Below, piece by piece: positions 28,373 to 39,299 of a stretch of 64,000 nucleotides of DNA; positions within the stretch are counted from its first letter, which is position 1; each line of letters opens with the position of its first letter. The DNA is from Candidatus Aquirickettsiella gammari. Its GTDB lineage: Bacteria; Pseudomonadota; Gammaproteobacteria; Diplorickettsiales; Diplorickettsiaceae. The DNA lies in the NCBI GenBank assembly GCA_002290645.2, contig NMOS02000002.1, forward strand, positions 1-64,000. Direction: 5' to 3'. The notes beneath the pieces are model-generated. The model made no database searches. It saw only the letters and a program-made list of their open reading frames with translations, and was not told the DNA's origin. Made by a program: the position numbers and the translations under genes.

Positions 28373-28797
28373 GCGGCAAAGGAAGAACCGCAACCGCAAG
28401 TGGTTTTGGCATTTGGGTTACGAATAATAAACTGTTCACCACTTAGGTCCGATTTATAATCAATTTCTGCGCCAACTAAATAAACTAAGCTCATCGGATC
28501 AATCAGCAGTTGGACCGTTTGCACCGCTTGATCCGTTGAATGCGGGTTGTTTTTTTTGATTCGGGTCGTCACCACGGTATCCTCTTCATTTATCACCTCA
28601 TCGAAGGTAAAACCATATTGAAAACCAGAACAACCACCTCCGGTAATAAATACCCGAAGCTTTAGCTGAAGATTTTCTTCTTCTTCGATCAGCTCCGATA
28701 CTTTTTTAGCGGCATTTTCCGTCATAATCACTGGCTGCGCCGGAGCAAGCGATACGTCGACGGGTGAAGAATTTGGCACTGATACGATTTCTGACAT
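28369..28797 (-). CDS. erpA: Iron-sulfur cluster insertion protein ErpA
   Basis: This A-type carrier delivers Fe-S clusters to apoproteins. The 142-residue protein has the three ligand cysteines in [11 protein letters not shown] and the C-terminal TTCGCGSSF. The conserved [15 protein letters not shown] lies between them. It carries about 24 extra N-terminal residues (Pro/Ser/Val rich) compared with E. coli ErpA. An internal ATG at the TENAAKKV segment would give the usual size. The upstream ATG is kept because no ribosome binding site clearly favours either. Confidence 0.93.
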   Translation of the reverse strand: MSEIVSVPNSSPVDVSLAPAQPVIMTENAAKKVSELIEEEENLQLKLRVFITGGGCSGFQYGFTFDEVINEEDTVVTTRIKKNNPHSTDQAVQTVQLLIDPMSLVYLVGAEIDYKSDLSGEQFIIRNPNAKTTCGCGSSFAA

Positions 28798-28954
28798 ATA
28801 AAAAGATAGACCCTGACAAGATATGATCAGAAATTATACATTAATCCGCACGCTAAGCCTATAGTAAACCACGCTTAGCAAAAGGATAAGCGCTGCACCT
28901 TTTCTATCGGATAAATATCGCTAAAAATATGTTATGGGCGCCATTAACGAGCGC

Positions 28955-29380
28955 CTAGGGGATACTACGTAATTGTCGGCGCAATTGTCTAAAATCTTTC
29001 AGGCTTAGGCTATCGGGCAGAATAAGTAAGGAGGTGTTAATTTTTTTCTTATTTAATGCGGTAAAGTTTAATAGCACGAAATATCGTGTGCAAATGCTAT
29101 CATTGGCCAAGCCGAATACTTTAAGCTCGCCTAGATTATTGCGCAATTGCCAACGTCCTGCACTTTGTTGCCAAAATTCAATGATAGAGTGCGGATTATT
29201 CAACAATACCTGCTGACAAAAAAGCGTGATTAAACTCATTAAACAGGCCAAGGTTAACAGCAATTTAGTCCACCATGGCCAAGGTAAAAAACACAAACAG
29301 GCAATCGCACCCCCATGTATCACCAAGAATAGAACCGCTAAATAATAGGAGGGTTTTAAACGATAATAGTTAACGGCCAC
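28955..29380 (-). CDS. ygfX: YgfX/CptA-like small membrane protein
   Basis: This 141-residue protein has two close TM segments (about 10-30 and 34-52) followed by a cytoplasmic domain with LNNPHSIIEFWQQSAGRWQL and a final basic LKDFRQLRRQLRSI. This matches the YgfX (CptA) family, described in E. coli as a membrane protein encoded with SdhE and once proposed as a cytoskeleton-targeting toxin. It starts with GTG and overlaps sdhE by 11 bp, the same order as in E. coli ygfY-ygfX. The toxin role is disputed and not assumed here. Confidence 0.75.
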   Translation of the reverse strand: MAVNYYRLKPSYYLAVLFLVIHGGAIACLCFLPWPWWTKLLLTLACLMSLITLFCQQVLLNNPHSIIEFWQQSAGRWQLRNNLGELKVFGLANDSICTRYFVLLNFTALNKKKINTSLLILPDSLSLKDFRQLRRQLRSIP

Positions 29381-29618
29381 AACGAACTCGCTCTATAAGC
29401 GCCTGCATAGATTGATCTTCAAACAATTGCTGCTTAATCAGGTAGCGGTAGAGGTCTTGATCGGAATAAGTTAAAAGCTGCTCGAATAAGTCTTTATCAG
29501 CCGCACTTAAGTTTAAATAATACTGATCCAAAAAAGCGCCTAAAAGCAGATCAAGTTCCAACATCCCGCGGCGACATTGCCAACGCAAACGTTTTATTTT
29601 TTCTTGTAGAGGCTTCAT
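29370..29618 (-). CDS. sdhE: FAD assembly factor SdhE
   Basis: SdhE (YgfY/CptB) is a small helical protein that helps attach FAD to succinate dehydrogenase and fumarate reductase flavoproteins. The 82-residue length and the motif RRGMLELDLLLGAFL (RGxxELD, about residues 17-24) are diagnostic. It overlaps ygfX by 11 bp. No sdh genes are in the window. Confidence 0.9.
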   Translation of the reverse strand: MKPLQEKIKRLRWQCRRGMLELDLLLGAFLDQYYLNLSAADKDLFEQLLTYSDQDLYRYLIKQQLFEDQSMQALIERVRCGR

Positions 29619-29646
29619 ATCGAACGCATTATATCAAAAACAAAAT

Positions 29647-30183
29647 TTAGTTAACTAGAATATCACGAATTTGTCGTTGGCTACTATCTCCCATCACCGC
29701 ATAGGCGGCTGCATGAGGAAGTTTATCCTCATATAATTTTAAAAAATGAGCGAGATAGTCCGGATTAAAAAAAATATTTTTGATGCCTAAACTGGATAAA
29801 GTCACGTAATTGGCACGTATCCCTAACGCGGTTTTCTTCAAAAAAAGTAATTCTAATTCGGCATACAGGGGATCTTTTTCTTGAATGGTATTTTTATTAG
29901 TTTTTTCGACTAAAGCCAAAATATCGCGTGTTTCTAGCACATCATCGCGGTGATCCTCGGCTGATTTGGCCGGATGTACCACTAAAAATCCAGAATTTTC
30001 GGCTAAGAAGGTCGGATATTCTTTATTACTTTTAATACTCAGATCCAGTACTAAGGCGCGCGTCAAAGCGCGAGAACCCATGAAGAAGACTTCTTCACTG
30101 GGAAAAAATCGCGTTAATAAGATATAGGCCAAACTGGCGATGGCGATCAACAAAACCGCTATGAATACTTTTAACCAAGTCAT
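29647..30183 (-). CDS. Membrane-anchored protein of unknown function
   Basis: No family is recognised for this 178-residue protein. There is one N-terminal TM segment (about 5-24) with few charges before it, so the rest is probably periplasmic. The soluble part has FMGSRALTRALVLDL, SGFLVVHPAKS, RANYVTLSSLGIKNIFFNPDYL and AAAYAVMGDSSQRQIRDILVN. It lies about 42 bp downstream of ccmE on the same strand and about 28 bp upstream of sdhE, so it may belong to one transcript. A link to cytochrome maturation is conceivable from position only. Confidence 0.6.
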   Translation of the reverse strand: MTWLKVFIAVLLIAIASLAYILLTRFFPSEEVFFMGSRALTRALVLDLSIKSNKEYPTFLAENSGFLVVHPAKSAEDHRDDVLETRDILALVEKTNKNTIQEKDPLYAELELLFLKKTALGIRANYVTLSSLGIKNIFFNPDYLAHFLKLYEDKLPHAAAYAVMGDSSQRQIRDILVN

Positions 30184-30225
30184 ACTTTGCTACCCTGCTA
30201 CGATGAGAAAAGCTTAATGCTTTAC

Positions 30226-30633
30226 TTAATGCTTTAAGTTAGCCGGCCTATATCGCTCATCATGCTTGGCCAGTACTTGTGTTGCTTGCATAATCCCCGC
30301 TTGATCCAAACTCCCTTCTATCACCACGGCTTGTCCTTCACGAAACAAATCAGGTAATACACCCCGATATTCCACCCGAACATCGTTTACCTTATCACTC
30401 ACTACGAAGGAAGCCAACAAATGCTGCTTATTTTGTTTAACACTGCCTTGCTTGACTTGCCCCCCTAAACGAAACAAACGACCGGCGGTTATTTTTTCGG
30501 CAGCAAGTTGGCCAGGGGTATAAAATAAATTTATATTCTGTTTTAAGGCATAAAGTGATAAACCAATCACCAATACCGCAAGAATGAGCAGCCTAACAAG
30601 CCAATTTAAACGTTTTTTTTGTAGTGCATTCAT
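30226..30633 (-). CDS. ccmE: Cytochrome c maturation haem chaperone CcmE
   Basis: CcmE binds haem covalently in the periplasm and passes it to CcmFH for attachment to apocytochrome c. The 135-residue protein has an N-terminal TM anchor (about 11-29), an OB-fold domain with RLFRLGGQVKQGSV and YRGVLPDLFREGQAVV, and the haem-binding HDERYRP near the C-terminus, matching HxxxY. No other ccm gene is present in the window, whereas ccmE usually sits inside ccmABCDEFGH. Confidence 0.9.
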   Translation of the reverse strand: MNALQKKRLNWLVRLLILAVLVIGLSLYALKQNINLFYTPGQLAAEKITAGRLFRLGGQVKQGSVKQNKQHLLASFVVSDKVNDVRVEYRGVLPDLFREGQAVVIEGSLDQAGIMQATQVLAKHDERYRPANLKH

Positions 30634-30700
30634 TGCATTTAGTGCCGCTTATTGTAAAAAATCAACTTGAAGCCAAAGCATTCAAATCGAATCCATCGGC

Positions 30701-31765
30701 TCAGTTATCATTGACTAATTCATTCACCTGCAACGCGGCAAAAACTTCATTAAATTGCTGAGTAACGCGCAAAAAAGTGGTGCGTTTAGACAATTCTTTT
30801 AAACGTTGCGCACCAACATAGGTACAGGTAGAACGCAAGCCGCCTAGAATATCGAGTACGGTATTTTCTACCTTGCCTCGATAAGGGACATTCACTGAGC
30901 GCCCCTCACTGGCGCGATAAGCATTCATCTTGCCATGATGTTTATGCATTGCCTCACTCGAACTCATCCCATAAAAGCGCATAAACCATTTACCATTTCC
31001 CTCTACTTTTTCACCGGAACATTCTTCATGACCTGCTAACATTCCACCTAGCATAACAAAGTCTGCTCCGGCGGCAAATGCTTTGGCGACATCGCCGGGC
31101 GATACACAACCGCCGTCGGCACACAAATGCCCCCCTAAACCATGCACGGCATCAGCACACTCGATAATAGCCGAGAGCTGTGGATAACCGACACCGGTCT
31201 TTAATCGTGTCGTACAAACAGAACCCGGGCCGATACCTACTTTGACAATATCTGCTCCGGCCAAAACCAATTCTTCGGCCATTTCAGCCGTCACTACATT
31301 GCCCGCTATTAAGGTTTTTTTAGGATATTTTTTACGTAAGGCACGAATACTATCGACAAAACGTTGCGTGTAACCATTGGCCACATCAATGCAAATAAAA
31401 GGCGTTGGTGCTACCTTAATGATCTGCTCAAGCATCTGACTATCTTCGCGTTTAATACCCGCGGTAGGGAAACAAAAATTACGTTGTTTTTTTTCTGCGC
31501 TATAGAATTTTTTCCAATCTTGTAGACTGGCAAATTTATCAATTGCCGTCAGCAACTTGTGTTTGGCTAAACTTTTTGCCATAGCGAAGGTTCCAGTATG
31601 ATCCATATTGGATGCAATAATGGGAATACCTTGCCAAGAAAATCGTGAATGTTTAAAGATATATTCGCGTGTTAAATCAACATCTGCACGCGTTTGTAGG
31701 GTACTGCGTTTAGGACGAATTAATACATCTTTAAAGTCTAATCTTATTTCTTGCTCGATGCGCAT
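30701..31765 (-). CDS. guaC: GMP reductase
   Basis: GuaC reduces GMP to IMP with NADPH in purine salvage. At 354 residues it is close to the E. coli enzyme. It begins [21 protein letters not shown] and has the catalytic cysteine loop [18 protein letters not shown] (about residue 186), IGPGS phosphate site and [16 protein letters not shown]. The longest frame starts at 31777, but GAGG six bases before the ATG at 31765 matches the family start. It is divergent from polA. Confidence 0.95.
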   Translation of the reverse strand: MRIEQEIRLDFKDVLIRPKRSTLQTRADVDLTREYIFKHSRFSWQGIPIIASNMDHTGTFAMAKSLAKHKLLTAIDKFASLQDWKKFYSAEKKQRNFCFPTAGIKREDSQMLEQIIKVAPTPFICIDVANGYTQRFVDSIRALRKKYPKKTLIAGNVVTAEMAEELVLAGADIVKVGIGPGSVCTTRLKTGVGYPQLSAIIECADAVHGLGGHLCADGGCVSPGDVAKAFAAGADFVMLGGMLAGHEECSGEKVEGNGKWFMRFYGMSSSEAMHKHHGKMNAYRASEGRSVNVPYRGKVENTVLDILGGLRSTCTYVGAQRLKELSKRTTFLRVTQQFNEVFAALQVNELVNDN

Positions 31766-31909
31766 AGTTGACCTCATTACTCATAAACTGACTAGCCCGC
31801 TTGCATGCTATGCTCGCGTTATATAGAAACCGCTCGTTCTTCACCTAGAATAAGCGGGCGTATGGTATCATACCAGTAAGCTATATGATGAGTGTGTTGC
31901 TTAAATTCT

Positions 31910-34609
31910 ATGAAAAAGTCTCTTATTTTAGTCGATGGCACTTCCTATCTCTATCGCGCCTTTCATGCCCTCCCCCCTTTAAGTAATTCGAAAGGAGAAC
32001 CCACGGGTGCTGTTTATGGGGTAATTAGTATGCTACGCAAATTAATTAAAGAGACCCAACCTGAATATATTGCGGTTGTTTTTGATGCCAAAGGAAAAAC
32101 CTTTCGCGAAGAATTATATAGTGCTTATAAAGCCCATCGTCCTACGATGCCGGATGAGTTACAGCAACAAATAGAACCTCTTTATGCCATCGTGCGCAGT
32201 TTAGGCCTAGCAACGATCATACATCCTGGCGTTGAAGCCGATGATGTGATTGGCACATTAGCTGAATGCGCGCTACAACAACATTTATCGGTATTGATTT
32301 CAACCGGTGATAAAGACTTTGCTCAATTAGTTGGTGAACAAATTAGCTTGGTCAATACCATGACCAATACACAGTTAGATCGTCAAGGCGTCATCGATAA
32401 GTTTGGTGTCAGCCCAGAACAAATAACCGATTATTTGAGCTTGATTGGAGATTCGGTCGATAACGTACCCGGCATTCCCAATGTCGGACCCAAAACAGCG
32501 GCAAAATGGCTCAATCAATACGGCGATTTAGCCTCACTGATAAAAAATGCCGATAAAATTAAAGGGAAAGTCGGTGAAAACTTAAAAGCAAACCTTGCAC
32601 AACTTCCCTTGTCACATCAATTGGTGACGATTAAAAAGGATGTTGAGATTGACTTTAATTTAGAACAGTTGCGTCCTAAAGCACCTGATTTATTAGCACT
32701 CATGGACCTGTATAAAAAATTAGAGTTTAAAGGATGGATCAAAGAATTAGAAAAAAAGATGGATCCAGCGCATCAAGCAACTCATCAAGCTCCAACTCAA
32801 CAAACCGCTTACTCGTTAATTCTTGACCAAAAAACATTTGAGCACTATTTGCAACAATTAGCCGCTGCCAAAATTTGGGCCTTTGATACCGAAACAAACA
32901 GTTTAGATGTGATGCAAGCTGAACTTGTCGGCCTATCCTTTGCAATAAATGGCAGGCAAGCAGTTTATATTCCGCTTGCGCATGATTATGCGGGCGCCCC
33001 GCAACAATTGGATCGCACTTGGGTTTTGCAGCAATTAAAACCCTTATTTGAAGATCTTAAACAACTTAAAATAGGACATAATCTAAAATACGATATGGGC
33101 GTTTTGGCAAATTATGGCATTCAATTACAAGGTTTAGGCTTTGATACGATGTTAGAGTCTTACTTACTCGATAGTGCGAGTAATCAACATAGTCTCGACA
33201 GTGCGGCCATCAAGCATCTTGATCATAAAACCATTCGCTTTGAAGAGATCGCTGGAAAAGGGGCTAAACAAAAAACCTTTAACCAAATCGAACTCCAACA
33301 AGCCGAGCCTTATGCGGCTGAGGATGCGGATATCACGTTACGTTTACACCAAACCCTTAAACCACAATTAGATGCTTTGCCCAAGCTATGCCAAGTTTTT
33401 ACCACGATAGAAATGCCCTTGGTTTCAGTATTATCGCGTATAGAACGTTACGGTGTTTTGGTCGACGCGCAATTATTGCAAAAACAAAGTCGCTCCCTAG
33501 CTAAGCGCTTATTGAGTTTAGAAGAAAAAATTTACCAATTGGTGGGTAAAACTTTTAATTTAGGATCGCCGAAACAATTGCAGACTATTCTATTTACCGA
33601 ACAAGGGCTACCCATCTTAGAGAAAACACCGAAGGGGCAAGCCTCCACCTCCGAGGCCGTCTTACAAGCGCTTGCGATTCAATTCCCGCTTGCCAAACTT
33701 ATTTTAAAACACCGTAGTTTAAGTAAATTAAAATCAACTTATACCGATAAGCTTCCCTTACAAATTAATACCAAAACGGGTCGTATACATACCTCTTACC
33801 ATCAAGCCGCCGTCGTCACCGGGCGCCTTTCCTCATCCGATCCGAATCTGCAAAATATTCCAGCACGTACTAAAGAAGGCCGAAAAATTCGCCAGGCGTT
33901 TATTGCGCCAGCCGGTTATCAGATCCTGGCGGCCGATTATTCACAAATCGAATTACGCATAATGGCTCACCTTTCTCAAGATAAAGGTTTGTTGGATGCC
34001 TTTGCACAAGGTCTTGATATCCATCGCGCCACGGCGGCCGAAGTACTTAATATTCCCTTGCAGCAAGTAAACCGCGAACAACGTCGCAGTGCCAAAGCGG
34101 TTAATTTCGGCCTCATTTATGGCATGTCTGCTTTTGGTTTGGCGCGCCAATTAAGCATTAGCCGTGAAGCTGCGAAAGATTATATTGATCGTTATTTTTC
34201 TCGCTATCCGGGTGTAAAAGAATATATGCAACGCACCCGTCAACAAGCGCACCAGCAAGCTTATGTCTCGACCCTGTTGGGTCGACGTTTACATTTAGCA
34301 CATATTAATTCCAGTGATTCTTTACAACGCAGGGCCAGTGAACGTGCGGCCATCAATGCACCGTTACAAGGAAGTGCCGCCGACATCATAAAAAAAGCCA
34401 TGATCAGCATCGATCGTGCTTTGTCACAGCATCATCTTAAAGCACACATGATAATGCAAGTCCATGACGAGCTCGTTTTTGAAGTGGCCGATTCAGATCT
34501 CAATAAAACTCAACAACTGATTGAGAATTTGATGGTTAATACGACTAAGCTATCTGTTCCACTGACAGTCGATATCCAAGTAGGTCCTAATTGGGATAAA
34601 ACCCTTTAG
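31910..34609 (+). CDS. polA: DNA polymerase I
   Basis: This 899-residue three-domain enzyme fills gaps and removes RNA primers. The 5' nuclease domain starts ILVDGTSYLYRAFHA and has GVEADDVIGTLA and SLIGDSVDNVPG. The 3'-5' exonuclease keeps its acidic residues (FDTETNSL, GHNLKYDMGVL, YAAEDADIT), so proofreading is probably active. The polymerase domain has ADYSQIELRIMAH (motif A), RRSAKAVNFGLIYGM (O helix) and MQVHDELVFE (motif C). The longer frame opens with GTG at 31892; the ATG at 31910 aligns with the family start, though no clear ribosome binding site is seen. Confidence 0.97.
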   Translation: MKKSLILVDGTSYLYRAFHALPPLSNSKGEPTGAVYGVISMLRKLIKETQPEYIAVVFDAKGKTFREELYSAYKAHRPTMPDELQQQIEPLYAIVRSLGLATIIHPGVEADDVIGTLAECALQQHLSVLISTGDKDFAQLVGEQISLVNTMTNTQLDRQGVIDKFGVSPEQITDYLSLIGDSVDNVPGIPNVGPKTAAKWLNQYGDLASLIKNADKIKGKVGENLKANLAQLPLSHQLVTIKKDVEIDFNLEQLRPKAPDLLALMDLYKKLEFKGWIKELEKKMDPAHQATHQAPTQQTAYSLILDQKTFEHYLQQLAAAKIWAFDTETNSLDVMQAELVGLSFAINGRQAVYIPLAHDYAGAPQQLDRTWVLQQLKPLFEDLKQLKIGHNLKYDMGVLANYGIQLQGLGFDTMLESYLLDSASNQHSLDSAAIKHLDHKTIRFEEIAGKGAKQKTFNQIELQQAEPYAAEDADITLRLHQTLKPQLDALPKLCQVFTTIEMPLVSVLSRIERYGVLVDAQLLQKQSRSLAKRLLSLEEKIYQLVGKTFNLGSPKQLQTILFTEQGLPILEKTPKGQASTSEAVLQALAIQFPLAKLILKHRSLSKLKSTYTDKLPLQINTKTGRIHTSYHQAAVVTGRLSSSDPNLQNIPARTKEGRKIRQAFIAPAGYQILAADYSQIELRIMAHLSQDKGLLDAFAQGLDIHRATAAEVLNIPLQQVNREQRRSAKAVNFGLIYGMSAFGLARQLSISREAAKDYIDRYFSRYPGVKEYMQRTRQQAHQQAYVSTLLGRRLHLAHINSSDSLQRRASERAAINAPLQGSAADIIKKAMISIDRALSQHHLKAHMIMQVHDELVFEVADSDLNKTQQLIENLMVNTTKLSVPLTVDIQVGPNWDKTL

Positions 34610-34900
34610 CTTAAATATTTCAGCGCATCCGCTCAAAATTTAATTACCTAAAATGACCTATTAGGTATAAAGTGCTCACGCTTATTAAACTACATAAGCG
34701 CAGGTTAGCGATTTTAAGGTCAAACGGGCTTATATCTACTTAAGTTTTTCCGTGCATAAGAGAAACTCTTAGCTTTCAGGGCTATGCCCTATGCTTTTCC
34801 CATGCTAAACTTACAACACTTGGTTATAAGCTAAATAAATTTAAGGCCAAGGCTTTTTGAGATTATATTTATATTTAAAATTTGCATGGAGAAGCTAATT
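34610..34900. other. polA-hfq intergenic region with two small hairpins
   Basis: This AT-rich stretch has no gene. It contains two adjacent short stems: TAAGAG-AAA-CTCTTA near 34756-34773 and AGGGC-TAT-GCCCT near 34779-34792. Neither has a T-run of terminator type. A GCC-AA-GGC-TTTTT near 34843-34858 is a weak terminator candidate. The hfq promoter must lie here or in the end of polA. Confidence 0.4.
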
Positions 34901-35182
34901 ATGTCTAAAGGGCAACTACAAGATCCTTTTCTAAACACATTGCGCAAGGATAAAGTCCCTGTTTCTATCTACCTTGTTAATGGGATAAAATTGCAGGGTT
35001 TAGTTGAATCATTTGATAATTTCGTGGTGTTGTTAAAAAACTCAGTCAGCCAGATGGTCTATAAACATGCTATTTCAACAGTCGTTCCGGCACGAAATGT
35101 TAAATTAGCCAATATCGAAGAAAATAACGATCTACAAAGTTGTAATCTGACCGACGAGGAACTCGAAATCAGTAATGCTTGA
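34901..35182 (+). CDS. hfq: RNA chaperone Hfq
   Basis: Hfq is the hexameric Sm-like protein that matches small RNAs to mRNAs. The 93-residue protein starts [20 protein letters not shown], with the Sm1 motif around [19 protein letters not shown] and the Sm2 core [15 protein letters not shown] lies nine bases before the ATG at 34901, making the longer upstream start unlikely. The acidic C-terminal tail is unlike E. coli but varies widely in the family. The hflX remnant starts inside its last codons. Confidence 0.97.
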   Translation: MSKGQLQDPFLNTLRKDKVPVSIYLVNGIKLQGLVESFDNFVVLLKNSVSQMVYKHAISTVVPARNVKLANIEENNDLQSCNLTDEELEISNA

Positions 35183-35411
35183 ACGTCCCCAATGCGGTGA
35201 GCTAGCGCTCAATCTCTATTTTTTTAAGAAATATGAAAGTGAAGAAATAATAAAAGAATTTCAGCAGCTAGCTCTAGCGGCGGGCGTTAATGCCAGGGCG
35301 ACAACGTCAGTATTGATTCATTATAATAGGGCATCGTTGAATGTCTTATTTGTTAAGAAATACGCTGGCAAAAATCGTATCCCTTCTCTGGTCATCCTAT
35401 CGAAACCTTAG
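35175..35411 (+). pseudogene. hflX: hflX remnant (N-terminal fragment of ribosome-associated GTPase HflX)
   Basis: The 78-residue frame lies exactly where hflX sits in the classic hfq-hflX-hflK-hflC order and overlaps hfq by eight bases. Its start [17 protein letters not shown], then EEIIKEFQQLALAAGVNARA, resembles the HflX N-terminal domain (GExA..., EF..L..AAGV.A). The frame ends at 35411 before the conserved glycine-rich linker, and the GTPase domain is absent: no GxxNxGKS is found before hflK. A functional short protein cannot be ruled out. Confidence 0.65.
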
Positions 35412-35777
35412 CGCAAATCCCAAGGTAAACCGAAAAAATAAACGTTTGAAAAAAAGGCGCTGAATTAATAGTTGCCAGAATGGCTCAGCCTGCATAAAAT
35501 GCATACCTTGAGTCGCAAGGCCCTAGGGATGTAATATATTCAGATTAGTCAATATGTTAGCGTGGTTTAAATCGAATAACGACGCACGAATGAGACTTTT
35601 TTGAGTGTATTTGACACCTATGTGCTAAAAAGCGGTACACTGGTTGCTGCCGGAAAATAGTCAGTTGATAAATTTTGCCCGTTGGCTAGTTTATTTTGAC
35701 AAGTTAGCGACTTGCATCGCGATTGAAAAATGCCGCCTCTAGAAACATCTTAAAAAGCTAAAAAATTGGAGCACGCT
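35412..35777. other. Decayed region between hflX remnant and hflK
   Basis: About 365 bp with stops in all frames lie where the rest of hflX (over 1 kb in relatives) would be. No HflX GTPase motif could be recognised. A promoter-like TTGACA (35611-35616) and TACACT (35636-35641) with a 19-base gap could drive hflK-hflC, which would have lost read-through from an intact hflX. Confidence 0.4.
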
Positions 35778-36953
35778 ATGCCCTGGAACGAACCGGGTGA
35801 TCCCAGTAAAAACAAAGATCCGTGGACAGGTCGACCTAAACAGACTCCCCCTGATCTGGAAGCATTCCTACGTGATTTGTGTAAAAAAATTATAGCTTTA
35901 TTTAAGCTACGGATTTTTAATAAAAAACCGGCTATTATGGCCCGATCCTTCTCACCCATCCAACTTAACACTAAAACAATGGGGGTTATTGTTGTTTTTT
36001 GTTTACTGGCTTGGCTCGCATTCGGCCTTTTTAAAGTCAATACCGCTGAACAAGCCATCGTGACTCGCTTTGGAAAATATAGTGCGACTTTTGATCCGGG
36101 ATATCATTGGATCCTAAGACCTATCCAACAATATACACTCGTTGATACGGGGAAAATCAAAAAATTTTCCACGACGGTTCAGCTATTAACCAAAGATGAA
36201 AATAAAATATCCGTTGTTCTAAATATTGATTATTCGATAGTTAATGCCCGCAATTACCTTTTTAGCACAGACCAGCCACTGTTAAACCTACAAGAAATCA
36301 CTCATAATGCAGCAAATCGTGTCCTCAGCCAATTCAGCTTAGTCCAACTTCAAGCTAGCTCGCGCTTTTTGCTCGAAGAACGCTTACAACAACAGCTCGA
36401 TAGCTTCATGAGCAAGAATGAAACCGGATTAGCGATTAAAAATATTGAGCTGACCTCTATCGAAGTTCCGGAACAGCTTAAAGCCTCATTGCTCGATGTA
36501 GCTAATGCTAAAAGGGATAAAGAACAACTGGAAAATCAAGCTAAAGCGTACGCGATTCAAATTGAGCCAAGTGCCAAAGCAAAGGCGCAACGCTTGATAG
36601 CCGATGCAAAAACCTACCGGCAAGAAGCTGTCTTAAAAGCAAAGACCGAAACAACGCGCTTCTTAGCCTTATTACCCGCTTATCAAGCATCGCCTACCTT
36701 GACACGCCAGCGGCTTTACCTAGAAGCCTTACAAACTATGATGGCACACAGTAATAAACTCATTGTTGCCAATACGGCTAATACGCATTTTTCTTTAAGA
36801 TTAGATGAACCTGTCGCCACTCAAGCTATCAATGCACCCAAATTGTCTGAACTATCTGCGACTGACAATAAAACCAGCACTACAAATGAAGTAAATGGCA
36901 AAACCGACCACGCTATACCGAGTAATTATGACATAACGGGGGGATATGAATGA
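35778..36953 (+). CDS. hflK: Membrane protease modulator HflK
   Basis: HflK, with HflC, forms a large periplasmic SPFH/band-7 complex around the FtsH protease. The 391-residue protein begins PWNEPGDPSKNKDPW as in E. coli. It has one TM segment (about 67-86), the SPFH domain (about 90-260) with EQAIVTRFGKYSATFDPGYHW, and a helical Ala/Lys/Gln-rich region. GGAG six bases before the ATG at 35778 sets the start; the longer frame begins with TTG. Its stop overlaps the hflC start. Confidence 0.95.
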   Translation: MPWNEPGDPSKNKDPWTGRPKQTPPDLEAFLRDLCKKIIALFKLRIFNKKPAIMARSFSPIQLNTKTMGVIVVFCLLAWLAFGLFKVNTAEQAIVTRFGKYSATFDPGYHWILRPIQQYTLVDTGKIKKFSTTVQLLTKDENKISVVLNIDYSIVNARNYLFSTDQPLLNLQEITHNAANRVLSQFSLVQLQASSRFLLEERLQQQLDSFMSKNETGLAIKNIELTSIEVPEQLKASLLDVANAKRDKEQLENQAKAYAIQIEPSAKAKAQRLIADAKTYRQEAVLKAKTETTRFLALLPAYQASPTLTRQRLYLEALQTMMAHSNKLIVANTANTHFSLRLDEPVATQAINAPKLSELSATDNKTSTTNEVNGKTDHAIPSNYDITGGYE

Positions 36954-37888
36954 TGATGATGATTCGTATTCGAAAAAAAATCCATTTACTGCTTGGCTTT
37001 TTGGTCGCTTTATTATTGATAATTTATCAAAGTGCAATTATCGTACCAGAAGGACATAGTGCTTTATTGTTACAGTCCGGTCGCTTAGTAAGAAACACGC
37101 ATGGACAACACGCGGTCCTTAAGCCGGGATTACACTTTAAAATTCCTTTCTTGGTGCAGTCGCTACGACTGGATAATCGCTTGCAAACACTCACATTCCA
37201 AGAGTCAGCTTATTCAAGCTTAATAGCCGGTAAACCTATTGCCGTTGATTACTACGCTAACTGGCGTATCGCTAATCCGGCCACTTATTACCAATACACT
37301 AAAAATAATTTACCCCAAGTCAATTTATTAATTCAGCAGCAAATCACTGCTTTGTTTCAGGATAAGCGGGCCAGCGTGCCATTTAGCGAACTCATCCTAC
37401 ACGACTCGACACAACTAAACGCCGCGATAAGCAGCGCTAATAAAAAACTTGATGCGGCAGGGATCCGCATTGTGGATATCGGCTTTAAACAAATGCAACC
37501 CTCAGCCGCTGCTGATGCCGTGCTATTAAACAATATGAGTTCTGAACAAGAGAATATGGCCATGGCACAACGAGCCAATGGAAAAGCCAATGCGGAATTA
37601 ATTCATCTAACAGCAGATAATTCGGTTAGTTTAATCTTGGCCAAAGCCGAAGAAGAAGCCGCACAAATTCGCGCCGAAGGAGAGGCTGAGGCGGCAAAGA
37701 TATACAACTTGGCTTATCATAAAAACCCAGAATTTGCTTCCTTTTACCTCAATTTACAGGCCTATCAAAACGGCTTTACACTATCTGCGAAGGACAATTT
37801 TTTGCTATTAAACGCAAAAAGTGATCTGTTAAATAATTCAGAAAATAGTCGCCGTACTGCTGGCAAACCATTCAAACTAAAAACCTAA
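36950..37888 (+). CDS. hflC: Membrane protease modulator HflC
   Basis: This 312-residue SPFH protein is the partner of HflK. It has a TM segment (about 9-30), then IIVPEGHSALLLQSGRLV and KPGLHFKIPFLVQSLRLDNRL, with the helical tail rich in EEEAAQIRAEGEAEAAKIY. The start overlaps the hflK stop by four bases (ATGA). Four consecutive ATG codons begin the frame, so the exact initiating Met is uncertain. GGGGGA lies just upstream. Confidence 0.95.
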   Translation: MMMMIRIRKKIHLLLGFLVALLLIIYQSAIIVPEGHSALLLQSGRLVRNTHGQHAVLKPGLHFKIPFLVQSLRLDNRLQTLTFQESAYSSLIAGKPIAVDYYANWRIANPATYYQYTKNNLPQVNLLIQQQITALFQDKRASVPFSELILHDSTQLNAAISSANKKLDAAGIRIVDIGFKQMQPSAAADAVLLNNMSSEQENMAMAQRANGKANAELIHLTADNSVSLILAKAEEEAAQIRAEGEAEAAKIYNLAYHKNPEFASFYLNLQAYQNGFTLSAKDNFLLLNAKSDLLNNSENSRRTAGKPFKLKT

Positions 37889-37977
37889 ATCCTAGCCTCG
37901 TCATTGGAAAAATCTAACCATGAAAATACAAGCTACTCTTAACAACAGAAACGCCGCCTACGAATCCATTTTTGTAG

Positions 37978-39273
<1,296 letters not shown>

Positions 39274-39299
39274 CTTAAAATGAATTATATATTTTCTAA

